A stretch of 64,000 nucleotides of DNA from JSC-12 sp033764965 (GCA_033764965.1 JANRIN010000135.1:22944-86943); one strand, 5' to 3'. Shown: positions 52,574-60,991, counted from the first letter of the stretch. Notes: generated by a model from the letters alone, not told the origin. Translations and numbers: made by a program.

Positions 52574-52625
52574 AAGGGGAAGGGGGAAGGGGGAAAGGGG
52601 AGAGGATGGGAATGGGAAAGGTGCA
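52553..52625. repeat. Polypurine tract at the ATPase / four-helix junction
   Basis: GGAGGGGGGTAAAGGGTGAAA and further GGGGAA units span the ATPase stop and the start region of the next gene. The tract itself provides the ribosome-binding purines for that gene. Confidence 0.75.
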
Positions 52626-52977
52626 GCGGTTTGAGGATTTGCGGGTGTGGCAGAAGGGGATTGAGTTAGTGAAGCAGGTTTATCTGTTGACCGGTAATGG
52701 AGCGTTGAATAAAGATTTTGGTTTACGGGATCAGCTTCGACGAGCTTCGGTGTCAATTCCTACCAATATTGCTGAAGGCTTTGAACGAGCGTCTCGAAAA
52801 GAATATGTCTATTTTCTAAATATCGCCAAAGGCTCTGCTGGAGAGATTCGCTGTCTCCTAACTATTTCTTTAGAAATCGGTTATCTTGACCAAACCCGAT
52901 ATGACGAACTCTATCAGTACACTATTGAACTCAGTCGTATGCTGTCTAGTCAGATTCAAGCGTTAAAGTCGGTTTAA
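52606..52977 (+). CDS. Four-helix-bundle protein (23S rRNA IVP family)
   Basis: A protein of about 123 residues: VQRFEDLRVWQKGIELVKQV, LRDQLRRASVSIPTNIAEGF, YFLNIAKGSAGEIRCLL. This is the four-helix-bundle family named after proteins in 23S rRNA intervening sequences; the related bAvd protein serves diversity-generating retroelements. No reverse transcriptase or template repeat is seen here, so that role is not supported. The frame is open from 52570 through the polypurine tract, but ATG at 52606 (or 52612) is the likely start. It is flanked on both sides by polypurine tracts and is probably a late insertion into the injection locus. Confidence 0.85.
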   Translation: MGMGKVQRFEDLRVWQKGIELVKQVYLLTGNGALNKDFGLRDQLRRASVSIPTNIAEGFERASRKEYVYFLNIAKGSAGEIRCLLTISLEIGYLDQTRYDELYQYTIELSRMLSSQIQALKSV

Positions 52978-53106
52978 GGGAAAGGGGGCAAGGGGCAAGG
53001 GACAAGGGACAAGGAGTAAGGGAAGAGGGGAAGGGGAAAAGGGAAAAGAATAGGATACTCCGCCTTTTGCCTTTCCCCTTTCCCCCTTCCCCTTTCCCCC
53101 TTCCCC
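52977..53106. repeat. Polypurine then polypyrimidine tract before DUF4157-B
   Basis: AGGGGGCAAGGGGCAAGGGA units (to about 53040) are followed by the 21-bp AAAAGAATAGGATACTCCGCC (53044-53064) and CCCCTTTCCCCC units. The mirror-like arrangement could form a hairpin or triplex. The 21 bp match the 5' flank of the first DUF4157 gene. Confidence 0.8.
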
Positions 53107-53149
53107 CACTATTATGTGAGCATCAAGCCATCTTAACGGGGGCAGACTG

Positions 53150-55222
53150 ATGAATAGGATTGGGCAGTCCAAAACGAGTGGTTCGTCATCGTTCTCATCG
53201 TCTATCTTCCAGATATCGCCTCAATTTCAATCTCGCCCGTTTGAGGAGGTTGATGAAGATGCTGAAGAGTCAGACGACTGGTGGTCTGACCCAAAAGCAT
53301 TTGTGGCATCTGCTCCGCCACCCGATGCCCAGACAAAACCTAATGAGATGATGTCACGGCATCGCAGCATCTTGCCTATACCGCTCTACGCGCCAGAACC
53401 TGCGGCTCCTCCAGTGCAGGCAAAGCTGACGGTTGGCAAACCAGGAGACCCCTATGAACAGGAAGCCGATTGCGTTGCAGAACAAGTAATGAGTATGCCT
53501 GAACCAGCGGGAGATTTGTCAGAAGAAGGTGCGTTAGGGGAAGGGGAAAAGGGAAAAGGCGAAGGGAGCGACCTTGCCCCCTTGCCCCTTGCCCTTTCAC
53601 CTCTCTCAGACTCTGAAGAAGAGCTACAGATGAAGCCGATCACCATCTCATCAATTGACAGTACGTCGCTTCAGCAGAAATGCACTGAGTGTGAACAAGA
53701 GGAACAAGTGCAGCGATCGGGCAATGGCAATGTTGAAGCCAGTAGTGATTTTGAGAGTCGGCTGAATAGTAGTAAGGGTGGTGGAAGCCCCCTGTCAGAT
53801 GATGTGCGATCGTTTATGGAACCTCGCTTTGGTGGTGTGAGTTTTGAGGCTGTCAAAGTTCACACGGACAGTGCTGCTGTGCAAATGAATCAGGAGTTAG
53901 GAGCACAAGCATTTACACATGGTAGCGATATCTATTATGGAAATGGAAAAGCTCCTGGTAAAGATGCTCTGACTGCTCATGAGTTAACTCATTTTGTGCA
54001 GCAGACAGGTAGCGAAGAATCTGTTCAACGCAAGATAGGAGATGGTCATGACTTGACTTCACCTCGCTTTGCAGGAGATGAGATTCTTGAAGCGTGTTAT
54101 GACGGTGAGAAAGATAAGTATTTGAAAAGGAATGCTGAAGGAGAAGCAGTAGCGAAGGTACAGCAAGCTCTCGTTGAGTTAGGCTATCCCCTGCCAAAGT
54201 CTGGTGTTGATGGTTTGTACGGAGATGAGACAGGAGCGGCAGTTGCAAGTTTTAAGCAGGATAACGGTATAAATCCTTCTGATCCGGTTGTTGGACCACA
54301 AACAATGGCTGAGCTCAATCGGCGTTTTCAAACTCAGCCATCAACTCCACCTCCCATCATTGATGACCTACCCCCTTGTCCTACTCACACTCAAGCAAAT
54401 ACAAGCAACTTTAAACTAGCAGGTGATGCTCTTCTCGCCGTACCAGGAGTAACTTGTCAAATAATATTTGCTGGTTGTGCTGTGAGCAATCCAGGTAAAT
54501 GCGAGACCTTTGAGGATTGGCTCAGCAATTTCCCACCTCATGTTGGTTCAGCAGTCGAACGAATTGAGGATGATAGCACCTCTATAGGTAACGATATCAC
54601 GGAAGCAATGCCTGAGGAGTTACAAAAATTAATCAAGGGAGTACTTCCTAATGGATCAAAACCTGATTGTGCTGATGTGAGTTTTATACTTAGGCACTTC
54701 TACTTAAAAGCTAGGGGAAAGAATGCTACTTTCAAAGATAATAAGGGTAATCCAATTCTTATAGGTAAGGGAGTAAGTGATAACACTATCAGGAAGGATG
54801 TGGTTCAGCGAGTTAGTACGCTCAATTTTCAACGTGGATTTGTAAATTTCTATAGGAAAGGTGGAAAGAATATTACAAACCTCAGAGATCTTCTCAATGC
54901 TGGTTTAAAGGTTGGAGATTTATTTGTTTGGAAAAGTTCATCAGCAGTTCCATTAAAACCCGATGGTACTTCTCCTTTTAGTGGGCATGCTCAAACCGTT
55001 CAATCAATTGATAAGAAGGCAAATCCTCATAATCCCTTTAAGTACTTAAGTGGGGTAATTATTGTAGATCAAGGAGCTATGGAGGCGCATGAAGGAAAGG
55101 GACAGTTAGTTCAGAGCAAATATACATTTGAGACTCTTACAGGAAGAGTAGACGGTGATGGAGAAATACATAATAGAAATAAAAATGAGGAGTCTTTTTT
55201 CGGCGCTGGTTCATGGAAATAG
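53150..55222 (+). CDS. DUF4157 protein with NlpC/P60-like C-terminal domain
   Basis: A 690-residue protein, paralogue of the one at 34125-36449. Residues 1-165 are disordered and nearly the same in both. The DUF4157 domain is at about 205-285 with HELTH at about 277-281. A peptidoglycan-binding domain follows (about 327-395; VAKVQQALVELGYPLPKSGV). The C-terminal 280 residues contain SKPDCADVSFILRHFYLKAR with Cys507, a GDLFVWK turn, and SGHAQTVQSID with His613. This order, Cys at a helix start and then His on a strand, fits papain-like NlpC/P60 hydrolases. With the wall-binding domain it suggests a cargo that cuts peptidoglycan or another amide. The assignment is from motif shape only. The start follows GGGGG by 8 nt. 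Confidence 0.82.
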   Translation: MNRIGQSKTSGSSSFSSSIFQISPQFQSRPFEEVDEDAEESDDWWSDPKAFVASAPPPDAQTKPNEMMSRHRSILPIPLYAPEPAAPPVQAKLTVGKPGDPYEQEADCVAEQVMSMPEPAGDLSEEGALGEGEKGKGEGSDLAPLPLALSPLSDSEEELQMKPITISSIDSTSLQQKCTECEQEEQVQRSGNGNVEASSDFESRLNSSKGGGSPLSDDVRSFMEPRFGGVSFEAVKVHTDSAAVQMNQELGAQAFTHGSDIYYGNGKAPGKDALTAHELTHFVQQTGSEESVQRKIGDGHDLTSPRFAGDEILEACYDGEKDKYLKRNAEGEAVAKVQQALVELGYPLPKSGVDGLYGDETGAAVASFKQDNGINPSDPVVGPQTMAELNRRFQTQPSTPPPIIDDLPPCPTHTQANTSNFKLAGDALLAVPGVTCQIIFAGCAVSNPGKCETFEDWLSNFPPHVGSAVERIEDDSTSIGNDITEAMPEELQKLIKGVLPNGSKPDCADVSFILRHFYLKARGKNATFKDNKGNPILIGKGVSDNTIRKDVVQRVSTLNFQRGFVNFYRKGGKNITNLRDLLNAGLKVGDLFVWKSSSAVPLKPDGTSPFSGHAQTVQSIDKKANPHNPFKYLSGVIIVDQGAMEAHEGKGQLVQSKYTFETLTGRVDGDGEIHNRNKNEESFFGAGSWK

Positions 55223-55225
55223 TGC

Positions 55226-55295
55226 GATCGCCATCTTGTGGGGTGCGTTTCCTTTAAGAACCCCATTACCCACTCAATCCCTCTTGAGAACGCAC
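55226..55295. repeat. Palindromic spacer repeat, copy B
   Basis: GCGATCGCCATCTTGTGGGG and TGCGTTTCC, then AACGCAC at 55289-55295, align with the reverse complement of copy A (33790-33866). It begins 4 nt after the DUF4157 stop; the first DUF4157 gene has a similar sequence after its own stop. Confidence 0.7.
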
Positions 55296-55467
55296 ATTTC
55301 AAACCACACATATCCGACCAAGCCTCTCACAACCTATCCATCACAGTGCGAGTAAGCAATCGCAAATGGTATTGTGAGGACAGCTGCTTGTAGGTATCTG
55401 CAACGCAGGTTAGAGAGGGAGTAGAGCGATCGCACATTCAAGTTACGGGAGAAGAGCTTAGATTGAT

Positions 55468-56103
55468 TTATGGAAGGAGCGATCGCGAATTGCTGAACTT
55501 CTCCTTAATGGCTTGAAGTGCTTGACTAAAAGCTTTCAATTTTTCTTGTTCTAATTCTCCAATATTTCCTGTTGATTTCTGGTTCTGGTCAATAGCTATT
55601 AATCCCTTCTCTAAGCTAAGCAATCGTTTCAGCAGGTCTAACTTCTCTTGCTCATTCAACCCAATACTAAGTACCTGGTTTTGAAGAGTCTTAACTTCCT
55701 CCTGAAGCTGTTGGCATTCGTTTTGAGCCGCTTGTCGTTTTTGAATGATCTCCACTTGTTGCAACAGTTTCAAAAACACTGTCCGCCATTGAAGAAGGTG
55801 CGATCGAACGTTTCTAATGGATGCTTCTTTTTCCCCCTTGAGCAAAATCACTATATCGTTAAGTTGCTTTTGGCTTTTTTGAAGCAATTCTTGATACTCT
55901 TTATCCTGTAACTTGTCGCTTAATGATTCATGAATCTGGTGATGCAGTTGTTCACATTCCTGCCCAATAGCGCGAAGCTGGTCTACGAGCTTAAAGAGCG
56001 ATCGAATTGGCTGTTGTTCCAGATTCGCGCTACATATCTCTGGCAAAGCTTGAGTCAGAGTATCTAAAGTATTAAGAAACTCTGATGGCTTCAGTGACTT
56101 CAT
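55468..56103 (-). CDS. Coiled-coil protein of unknown function
   Basis: A 211-residue, almost fully helical protein rich in Leu, Gln, Lys and Glu (LQQVEIIQKRQAAQNECQQL, QEEVKTLQNQVLSIG). Heptads suggest a long coiled coil; no membrane segment or enzyme motif is visible. It is divergent from the gp25 gene across 65 nt and is the only minus-strand gene inside the plus arm. It could be a tail-associated scaffold or unrelated cargo. Confidence 0.65.
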   Translation of the reverse strand: MKSLKPSEFLNTLDTLTQALPEICSANLEQQPIRSLFKLVDQLRAIGQECEQLHHQIHESLSDKLQDKEYQELLQKSQKQLNDIVILLKGEKEASIRNVRSHLLQWRTVFLKLLQQVEIIQKRQAAQNECQQLQEEVKTLQNQVLSIGLNEQEKLDLLKRLLSLEKGLIAIDQNQKSTGNIGELEQEKLKAFSQALQAIKEKFSNSRSLLP

Positions 56104-56168
56104 AGTGTCGTAATGGCAAGCAGCCTGACCAATGTTGCTGTTATTCTATCTGAGTTTCCTAGATTAAA

Positions 56169-56618
56169 ATGCTATCTAAAGCGATCGGGGCTTCGGTGCA
56201 TATGCCGCCAAGAATGAATGACCTGCCAAATGATTACACTGGTGCTGGATTTGCCTTCCCCATCCAAACAAACGTACAGGGAAGCATTGAGCTTAGCGAC
56301 GAAACTCCAAACCTTGAAGAATCAATCAAAATTATCCTGGGTACCCGACTCGGTGAACGAGTCTACCGCCCCAATTTTGGCTCTCGCCTGTCAGAGCTAG
56401 TGTTTGAGCCAATGAATTCTCAAACTCTGCTGCTGATTCGCCTTTGTGTCAGAGAAGCCATAGAAATGTGGGAACCTCGCATCATCTTAAAAGATGTGGT
56501 AACTAGCCCTGATCCCCGAAAAGGTTTGGTAGATATTGATATTATTTATACTCCCAAAAACAGCTTCGATACCCGTAGCTTGGTCTATCCTTTCTATCTA
56601 CTTCCACCTGAAGAATAG
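56169..56618 (+). CDS. gp25-like baseplate wedge protein (Afp9-like)
   Basis: A 149-residue protein of the GPW/gp25 family: LEESIKIILGTRLGERVYRP, NFGSRLSELVFEPMNSQTLL and a closing YPFYLLPPEE. The EPR-like motif region LGERVYRPNFGS is well kept. gp25 proteins join sheath and baseplate and start sheath assembly. It precedes the baseplate J gene with a polypurine/polypyrimidine tract between. Confidence 0.93.
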   Translation: MLSKAIGASVHMPPRMNDLPNDYTGAGFAFPIQTNVQGSIELSDETPNLEESIKIILGTRLGERVYRPNFGSRLSELVFEPMNSQTLLLIRLCVREAIEMWEPRIILKDVVTSPDPRKGLVDIDIIYTPKNSFDTRSLVYPFYLLPPEE

Positions 56619-56740
56619 CCCTTAGGAGAAGGGGACAAGGGCAAAGGGGTAGGGATAGAGAATAAAATTCTTTGTTTTTTCTTTCGCCTTTTTCTCTCGC
56701 CTTTTCCCCTTCCCTTCTTACCCCCTCGCCCCCATCCTTA
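56619..56740. repeat. Polypurine/polypyrimidine tract before baseplate J
   Basis: AGGAGAAGGGGACAAGGGCA runs into a mirrored CTTTTTCTCTCGCCTTTTCC stretch. It lies in the spacer and, in frame, makes a false N-terminal extension of the next gene. Confidence 0.75.
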
Positions 56741-56743
56741 CCA

Positions 56744-59224
56744 ATGGCACAGCCAGAGTTTATCAGGGAATTTGATTTTCTACCGAACCTGCTTCAGCAT
56801 GAGCCTCGCCTAGACGATCGTGCCTTTGAAGATTTGGTTCAGGAATGCATCCTTCGCATTCCTCGATATTGCCCGGAGTGGACAAATCATAATCCTGGTG
56901 ATCCTGGCATTACGCTAATTGAGCTATACGCCTGGTTAGTTGATCAAATGCTGCGCCGATTTAACCAGGTTCCTCGCCGTAACTACGTTGCTTTTCTAGA
57001 ACTATTAGGTATCCGCCTACGCCCTCCAGAAGCGGCTCAAGCTGATTTAACCTTTTACCTGACCAAGGTTCAGGCTTCAGCAATGGTCATTCCTGCGGGA
57101 ACTGAAGTCGCAACTGAGCGGACGGAAACCCAATCTGCAATTGTTTTTACTACAAATCAAGATCTAATTATTGGGCAACCTAGAATTAAAGGACTATTTC
57201 GATCGCATCTCAACCAGAAAGGAGTGGATGAGCGGCTTGATGAACGCTCTAGACGGTCAAATCCCTGGCGTTTACCGCCCATTTTCGATTCTAATCCTGG
57301 AGTGCAATGGACAAATTTAAGAGAGACTCAACTATTTGAGAACTTTACACCAGAGATTGATGATTGCTTCTACCTTGTTTTAGCACCCGATGAACCTCCC
57401 AATTCAGCGACAGAACCAACTCAAGATGCTCGTCTACCTAACTCCATTTCTGGCAATGTCCTTACGCTCACAGTTGCAGGTAGAGTCGCAGAGACGACGG
57501 GTATTGACCCCGACAACCCTCCGCTACGTTGGTCCATATGGGCTGGAGAAACCTGGAAAGAGGGAATTTTACGTCAACGCCAAGATGATAAAACCAAAGG
57601 ATTTAGTTTCCATGAGTTAGAGGAACAGGGATTTAATGTGGAAGGTGGTGCAGATATTACTTTACACTTACCTCAAGACCTACCCATTGAAGATTTTGGA
57701 ACAGGGTGTTGGGGACATTGGATTCGCTGTGTTCATATTCAAACCAATGATCCTAATAATCGCTACAGGCGTTCCCCACTAATCAATAGCATTCGCGTTC
57801 AGGCGATCGGTGGCACTATACGAGCTAGCGAATGCGTCAGGGTTGGAGAAGAGCTACTAGGAATTAGCAACGGTAAGCCGAATCAAACATTTCAACTTCA
57901 AAGTCCAGTTCTCAAACGTACCCCCAATGAGCGTATAGAAATTAAATTACCTGATGCCGACGATTCTGAAACTGAGCATTGGAATGAAGTCGATGATTTT
58001 AGCAAATCTGGTCCGAATGATCGTCACTACACAATCGACTCTCAAACTGGAATTGTTCAATTCGGTCCATTAGTTCGAGAACCAAACCACCTTAAGCGAG
58101 AAATTCAAGAACGTAGTGAACTTCAATCCTGGGGCAAGCAGGTCAGACGACTGCCCAAGATTGTTGATAATCTCGAAATGCCGTTGATGTCTTCAGATAG
58201 TAATACAATTCAAGATCCCAGAGAATGGCAGTATGGCAAAATTCCGCCGTTGGGTGCTGAAATTTATATGACAACCTACCGAGTTGGCGGTGGTAGCCGA
58301 GGCAATGTCCGTAAAGAAACCTTGACTGTACTGAAAAAAGCGATTCCTTATGTGAAGCGGGTTATTAATTACAAAGCAGCAGAAGGGGGGAGAGAAGCAG
58401 AATCGCTTGATCAGGTGATTATTCGAGTCCCTGAAACCTTACGCACCTCTAAAGCGGCAATCACGGCTGAAAATTATGAACACATTGCCAGTGCTCATCC
58501 ACTGGTATACCGTGCGTACTGTCCTCCTAACAACCAAAACAAAGGTGATACTCGCGGTATTGTCCGTCTATTGATCGTCCCAACAGTGAACAGGACAAAG
58601 AACCCTACTGAACTTGATTTTCGCCCTACTTCTGCTCCAGAAAATAGCTCTCAAACTGAACGAAGCTTTCCCTATGGTATGAATCCTGATGAGCACTTTA
58701 CTCTAGAAGCATTAGAGGAAAAGGAGGGAGAAAAAGCTGTGAGAGCTTTAAAAGAGGCGATCGCTGCTCATAGTCCTCTAGGCATTCAAGTGAAGCTAGA
58801 CAACCCAGAGTATGTTGGGGTCAAAGTTGAAGCTGAAGTCTTAGTAGAGCCGAGGTACAACAGCTTTCAAGCTCAAACCACAATTCGTAACAAAATATTG
58901 GCTACTCTTTATCAATTTCTCAATCCCATTACAGGAGGCTTTGAGAAGCAGGGCTGGGTTCTAGGACGTGCGATATCCCCTTCAGAGATTGTTGCTGTTT
59001 TACAGGCTATACCTGAAGTGCGTTATGCCAGTTCTGTAAAGCTCTTCAGCATTCGCAAATACGGTGAGGAATGGATTCAAGGTGAATTTCCAGAGTTGGT
59101 AATCACTCCTGGTGAAAGAGGATTAATATGCTCGTGGAATAGAGATAACTCAAGAGGTAACTCAGATGAAACCTTGCATTCTGATTTAGAACCGGGACAC
59201 GTAGTGCACTTTATTGAGGAATAG
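56744..59224 (+). CDS. Baseplate J-like protein (Afp11-like)
   Basis: An 826-residue baseplate wedge protein. The start EFDFLPNLLQHEPRLDDRAF, then WTNHNPGDPGITLIELYAWL and RFNQVPRRNYVAFLELLG, is typical of Afp11/gp6-like proteins of eCIS. Near the end come DNPEYVGVKVEAEVLVEPRY and VLGRAISPSEIVAVLQAIPE, marks of the J family. I chose ATG at 56744 because the 24 codons before it are encoded by the polypyrimidine tract. It forms baseplate wedges with the tail-protein-I product; the next start lies 1 nt after its stop. Confidence 0.92.
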   Translation: MAQPEFIREFDFLPNLLQHEPRLDDRAFEDLVQECILRIPRYCPEWTNHNPGDPGITLIELYAWLVDQMLRRFNQVPRRNYVAFLELLGIRLRPPEAAQADLTFYLTKVQASAMVIPAGTEVATERTETQSAIVFTTNQDLIIGQPRIKGLFRSHLNQKGVDERLDERSRRSNPWRLPPIFDSNPGVQWTNLRETQLFENFTPEIDDCFYLVLAPDEPPNSATEPTQDARLPNSISGNVLTLTVAGRVAETTGIDPDNPPLRWSIWAGETWKEGILRQRQDDKTKGFSFHELEEQGFNVEGGADITLHLPQDLPIEDFGTGCWGHWIRCVHIQTNDPNNRYRRSPLINSIRVQAIGGTIRASECVRVGEELLGISNGKPNQTFQLQSPVLKRTPNERIEIKLPDADDSETEHWNEVDDFSKSGPNDRHYTIDSQTGIVQFGPLVREPNHLKREIQERSELQSWGKQVRRLPKIVDNLEMPLMSSDSNTIQDPREWQYGKIPPLGAEIYMTTYRVGGGSRGNVRKETLTVLKKAIPYVKRVINYKAAEGGREAESLDQVIIRVPETLRTSKAAITAENYEHIASAHPLVYRAYCPPNNQNKGDTRGIVRLLIVPTVNRTKNPTELDFRPTSAPENSSQTERSFPYGMNPDEHFTLEALEEKEGEKAVRALKEAIAAHSPLGIQVKLDNPEYVGVKVEAEVLVEPRYNSFQAQTTIRNKILATLYQFLNPITGGFEKQGWVLGRAISPSEIVAVLQAIPEVRYASSVKLFSIRKYGEEWIQGEFPELVITPGERGLICSWNRDNSRGNSDETLHSDLEPGHVVHFIEE

Positions 59225-59225
59225 A

Positions 59226-60461
59226 ATGTGCTCCATGACACAAACTAGTTATCGTCCGTCCTTATCTCTTAAATTAGTCTCTATGCAGATACCGGAGACA
59301 GTCAGTTGGCTAGGACAATCAGAGAAACAACAAATTCCTGATAATGCTCTCCTCCTGATACCGGGACAGAAAGCAGAAATTGCGATGCTAATTGAAAACA
59401 CAGGAAACACTGCTTTGCAATGGCAGATTGAGATCAGAGGAGAGTTCCCAAAGAGCTGGTGTTTGTGGAATAAACCTGATCTAAAAAAAAAGGGCGATCG
59501 CAAAGAAGGAGAACCTGAAGAGGAGGCTGAATCAGAACCTGAACAGGAAAGAGTTCGAGAGATCTTACCGCAAGAGCCAGCTAAAGAATATATCCCCTTT
59601 GAAGTACCATTGGGATTTTTTGAATCAAAAGATGCAATCGGCCAGGAACAGCAAACTCTACAGTTAAACTATCAGATCGAAATTTGCTTATACACCGTTG
59701 AAGAAATTACAGGAGAACTTAGAAAACAGCTTGTTGGCTATCAACCTTTCCAACTCTGCGTTAAACCCGCTTGCTCCTATATAAATTTTTTGCCTGAAAT
59801 TTACCAGACATCTAACTTATTGCCCCGTTTTCTGATGCTCTTTGAGCAAAGCTTTGATCCAACGGTGCAGACTTTAAATGTGCTTTGGGCATACCTTAAT
59901 CCGTTAACCACCTCTAAAGCACTACTTCCCTTTCTCGCCCGCTGGTTAGCGTCCCCACTCGATCCTCGCATGACATCAAAACAACAGCGTCGGATCTTGC
60001 GCCATGCGGTTACTCTCTATCGTTGGCGTGGTACTCGTTGGGGGTTATTACTTTACCTATACTTGTATACAGATTTACCACTACAAGAAACTTACATTCC
60101 TGCCGAACTAAGTAGAGACTTTAACCTATTACAACACGATATTCCTGAAGGCAGTAAACATATCAGCGTTGTAGAAAATTTCACAACAGTGTTCTCTTTA
60201 GGAGAAGCTCAATTAAATCAGAATCCCGTATTGGGTGGAGGACAACCATTTCACTTCGTAGTAACGCTGCGATTTAGCAATGTAGACGAGACTAATACTA
60301 GTGCAGATCAGTCTGATGAAACCATAGATCAGGCTCATCAAAGTGCAAGTCAGCCTCATAGAGATGTAAATCCGATTGATGAAGCAGTAGTGCGAGACAT
60401 TATTGAGCAAATGAAACCTGCTTTCTGCACCTATGATTTGCAAATCTTCAACTTTGTCTAA
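59226..60461 (+). CDS. Tail protein I-like baseplate protein with Ig-like N-terminus
   Basis: A 411-residue protein. Residues about 180-290 match the P2 tail protein I family: INFLPEIYQTSNLLPRFLML, FEQSFDPTVQTLNVLWAYLN, LPFLARWLASPLDPRM and YRWRGTRWGL. The N-terminal 170 residues are a beta-sandwich with LLIPGQKAEIAMLIENTGNT and LQWQIEIRGEFPKSW, split by a Lys/Glu-rich insert (about 85-120). This sandwich resembles those of the membrane proteins at 26-31 kb. ATG at 59226 is chosen because GAGGA lies 5 nt upstream. The gene is the last of the plus arm and overlaps the convergent DUF6760-like gene by 14 nt. Confidence 0.88.
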   Translation: MCSMTQTSYRPSLSLKLVSMQIPETVSWLGQSEKQQIPDNALLLIPGQKAEIAMLIENTGNTALQWQIEIRGEFPKSWCLWNKPDLKKKGDRKEGEPEEEAESEPEQERVREILPQEPAKEYIPFEVPLGFFESKDAIGQEQQTLQLNYQIEICLYTVEEITGELRKQLVGYQPFQLCVKPACSYINFLPEIYQTSNLLPRFLMLFEQSFDPTVQTLNVLWAYLNPLTTSKALLPFLARWLASPLDPRMTSKQQRRILRHAVTLYRWRGTRWGLLLYLYLYTDLPLQETYIPAELSRDFNLLQHDIPEGSKHISVVENFTTVFSLGEAQLNQNPVLGGGQPFHFVVTLRFSNVDETNTSADQSDETIDQAHQSASQPHRDVNPIDEAVVRDIIEQMKPAFCTYDLQIFNFV

Positions 60462-60600
60462 TTTGCTTGAGCTTGTTTATTTCTATAACCCAGCTATGGC
60501 GACCAATGTGGTCAAGATTCAAGATCTCCTCTAAAGACCAATGAAAATGAAATGCAATACAAGCTACCTCCTCTTGAAGCTGATTAGAGGGGTAGCTCAC
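60448..60600 (-). CDS. DUF6760-like small CIS protein
   Basis: A 50-residue protein from a GTG start: SYPSNQLQEEVACIAFHFHW, SLEEILNLDHIGRHSWVIEI and NKLKQIRQS. The EEVAxIAxHFHWxLxxILxLxHxxRxxWV pattern fits DUF6760, a short family of tail-like clusters, as I recall it. The GTG overlaps the stop of the tail-assembly gene by 4 nt (GTGA), so translation is coupled. Its stop lies 12 nt inside the convergent tail-protein-I gene. In phages the matching place is held by a short product made with the tail assembly chaperone. Confidence 0.8.
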   Translation of the reverse strand: MSYPSNQLQEEVACIAFHFHWSLEEILNLDHIGRHSWVIEINKLKQIRQS

Positions 60601-60977
60601 GGCTCCCCCGCTAGAGCAAGCTCCACCTTAAAGTCATTAGCACATTTAGGACACTGAACTTGAAGTTGAGCAGCTCCATGTTGATTAATTCGATTGTAAA
60701 ACTCACGTAGATAAGCAATATCAAGCGTAAAAAGGTTTTCTAAATGCTCTGGAGTAACCTCCGGTAAATCTCCTAGTCGTTCAATCACTCTAGAGAGCAT
60801 CACCAGCACGCCGTAAGCGGAACTGCTCTGTACTCGCCGATCGGCTTGCACACAAATTTCATCTTTTGCGGTCGCTAGCCGCATCACACCCTGACGATGT
60901 ACATTCCCTTGCTCATCTATGAGTCCTTTGGGTAAGGTAAAGTCAAACTCTCTCATAAAACTTTGATTAGTTGGCAT
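60597..60977 (-). CDS. Phage tail assembly-like protein with CxxC tail (paralogue 2)
   Basis: A 126-residue protein: REFDFTLPKGLIDEQGNVHR, QGVMRLATAKDEICVQADRR, VLVMLSRVIERLGDLPEVTP and LREFYNRINQ. It is a paralogue of the 107-residue protein at 45499-45822, but ends with VQCPKCANDFKVELALAG, a half zinc-ribbon. It is coupled to the DUF6760-like gene and follows the TPR gene by 14 nt. Assembly-factor function is inferred from family and place. Confidence 0.75.
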   Translation of the reverse strand: MPTNQSFMREFDFTLPKGLIDEQGNVHRQGVMRLATAKDEICVQADRRVQSSSAYGVLVMLSRVIERLGDLPEVTPEHLENLFTLDIAYLREFYNRINQHGAAQLQVQCPKCANDFKVELALAGEP

Positions 60978-60991
60978 AATTTAGTTTGTGG

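Noticed and set aside
52606..52977. Diversity-generating retroelement suggested by the bAvd-like four-helix protein
   Set aside because: No reverse transcriptase, template repeat or variable repeat pair is visible in the window.
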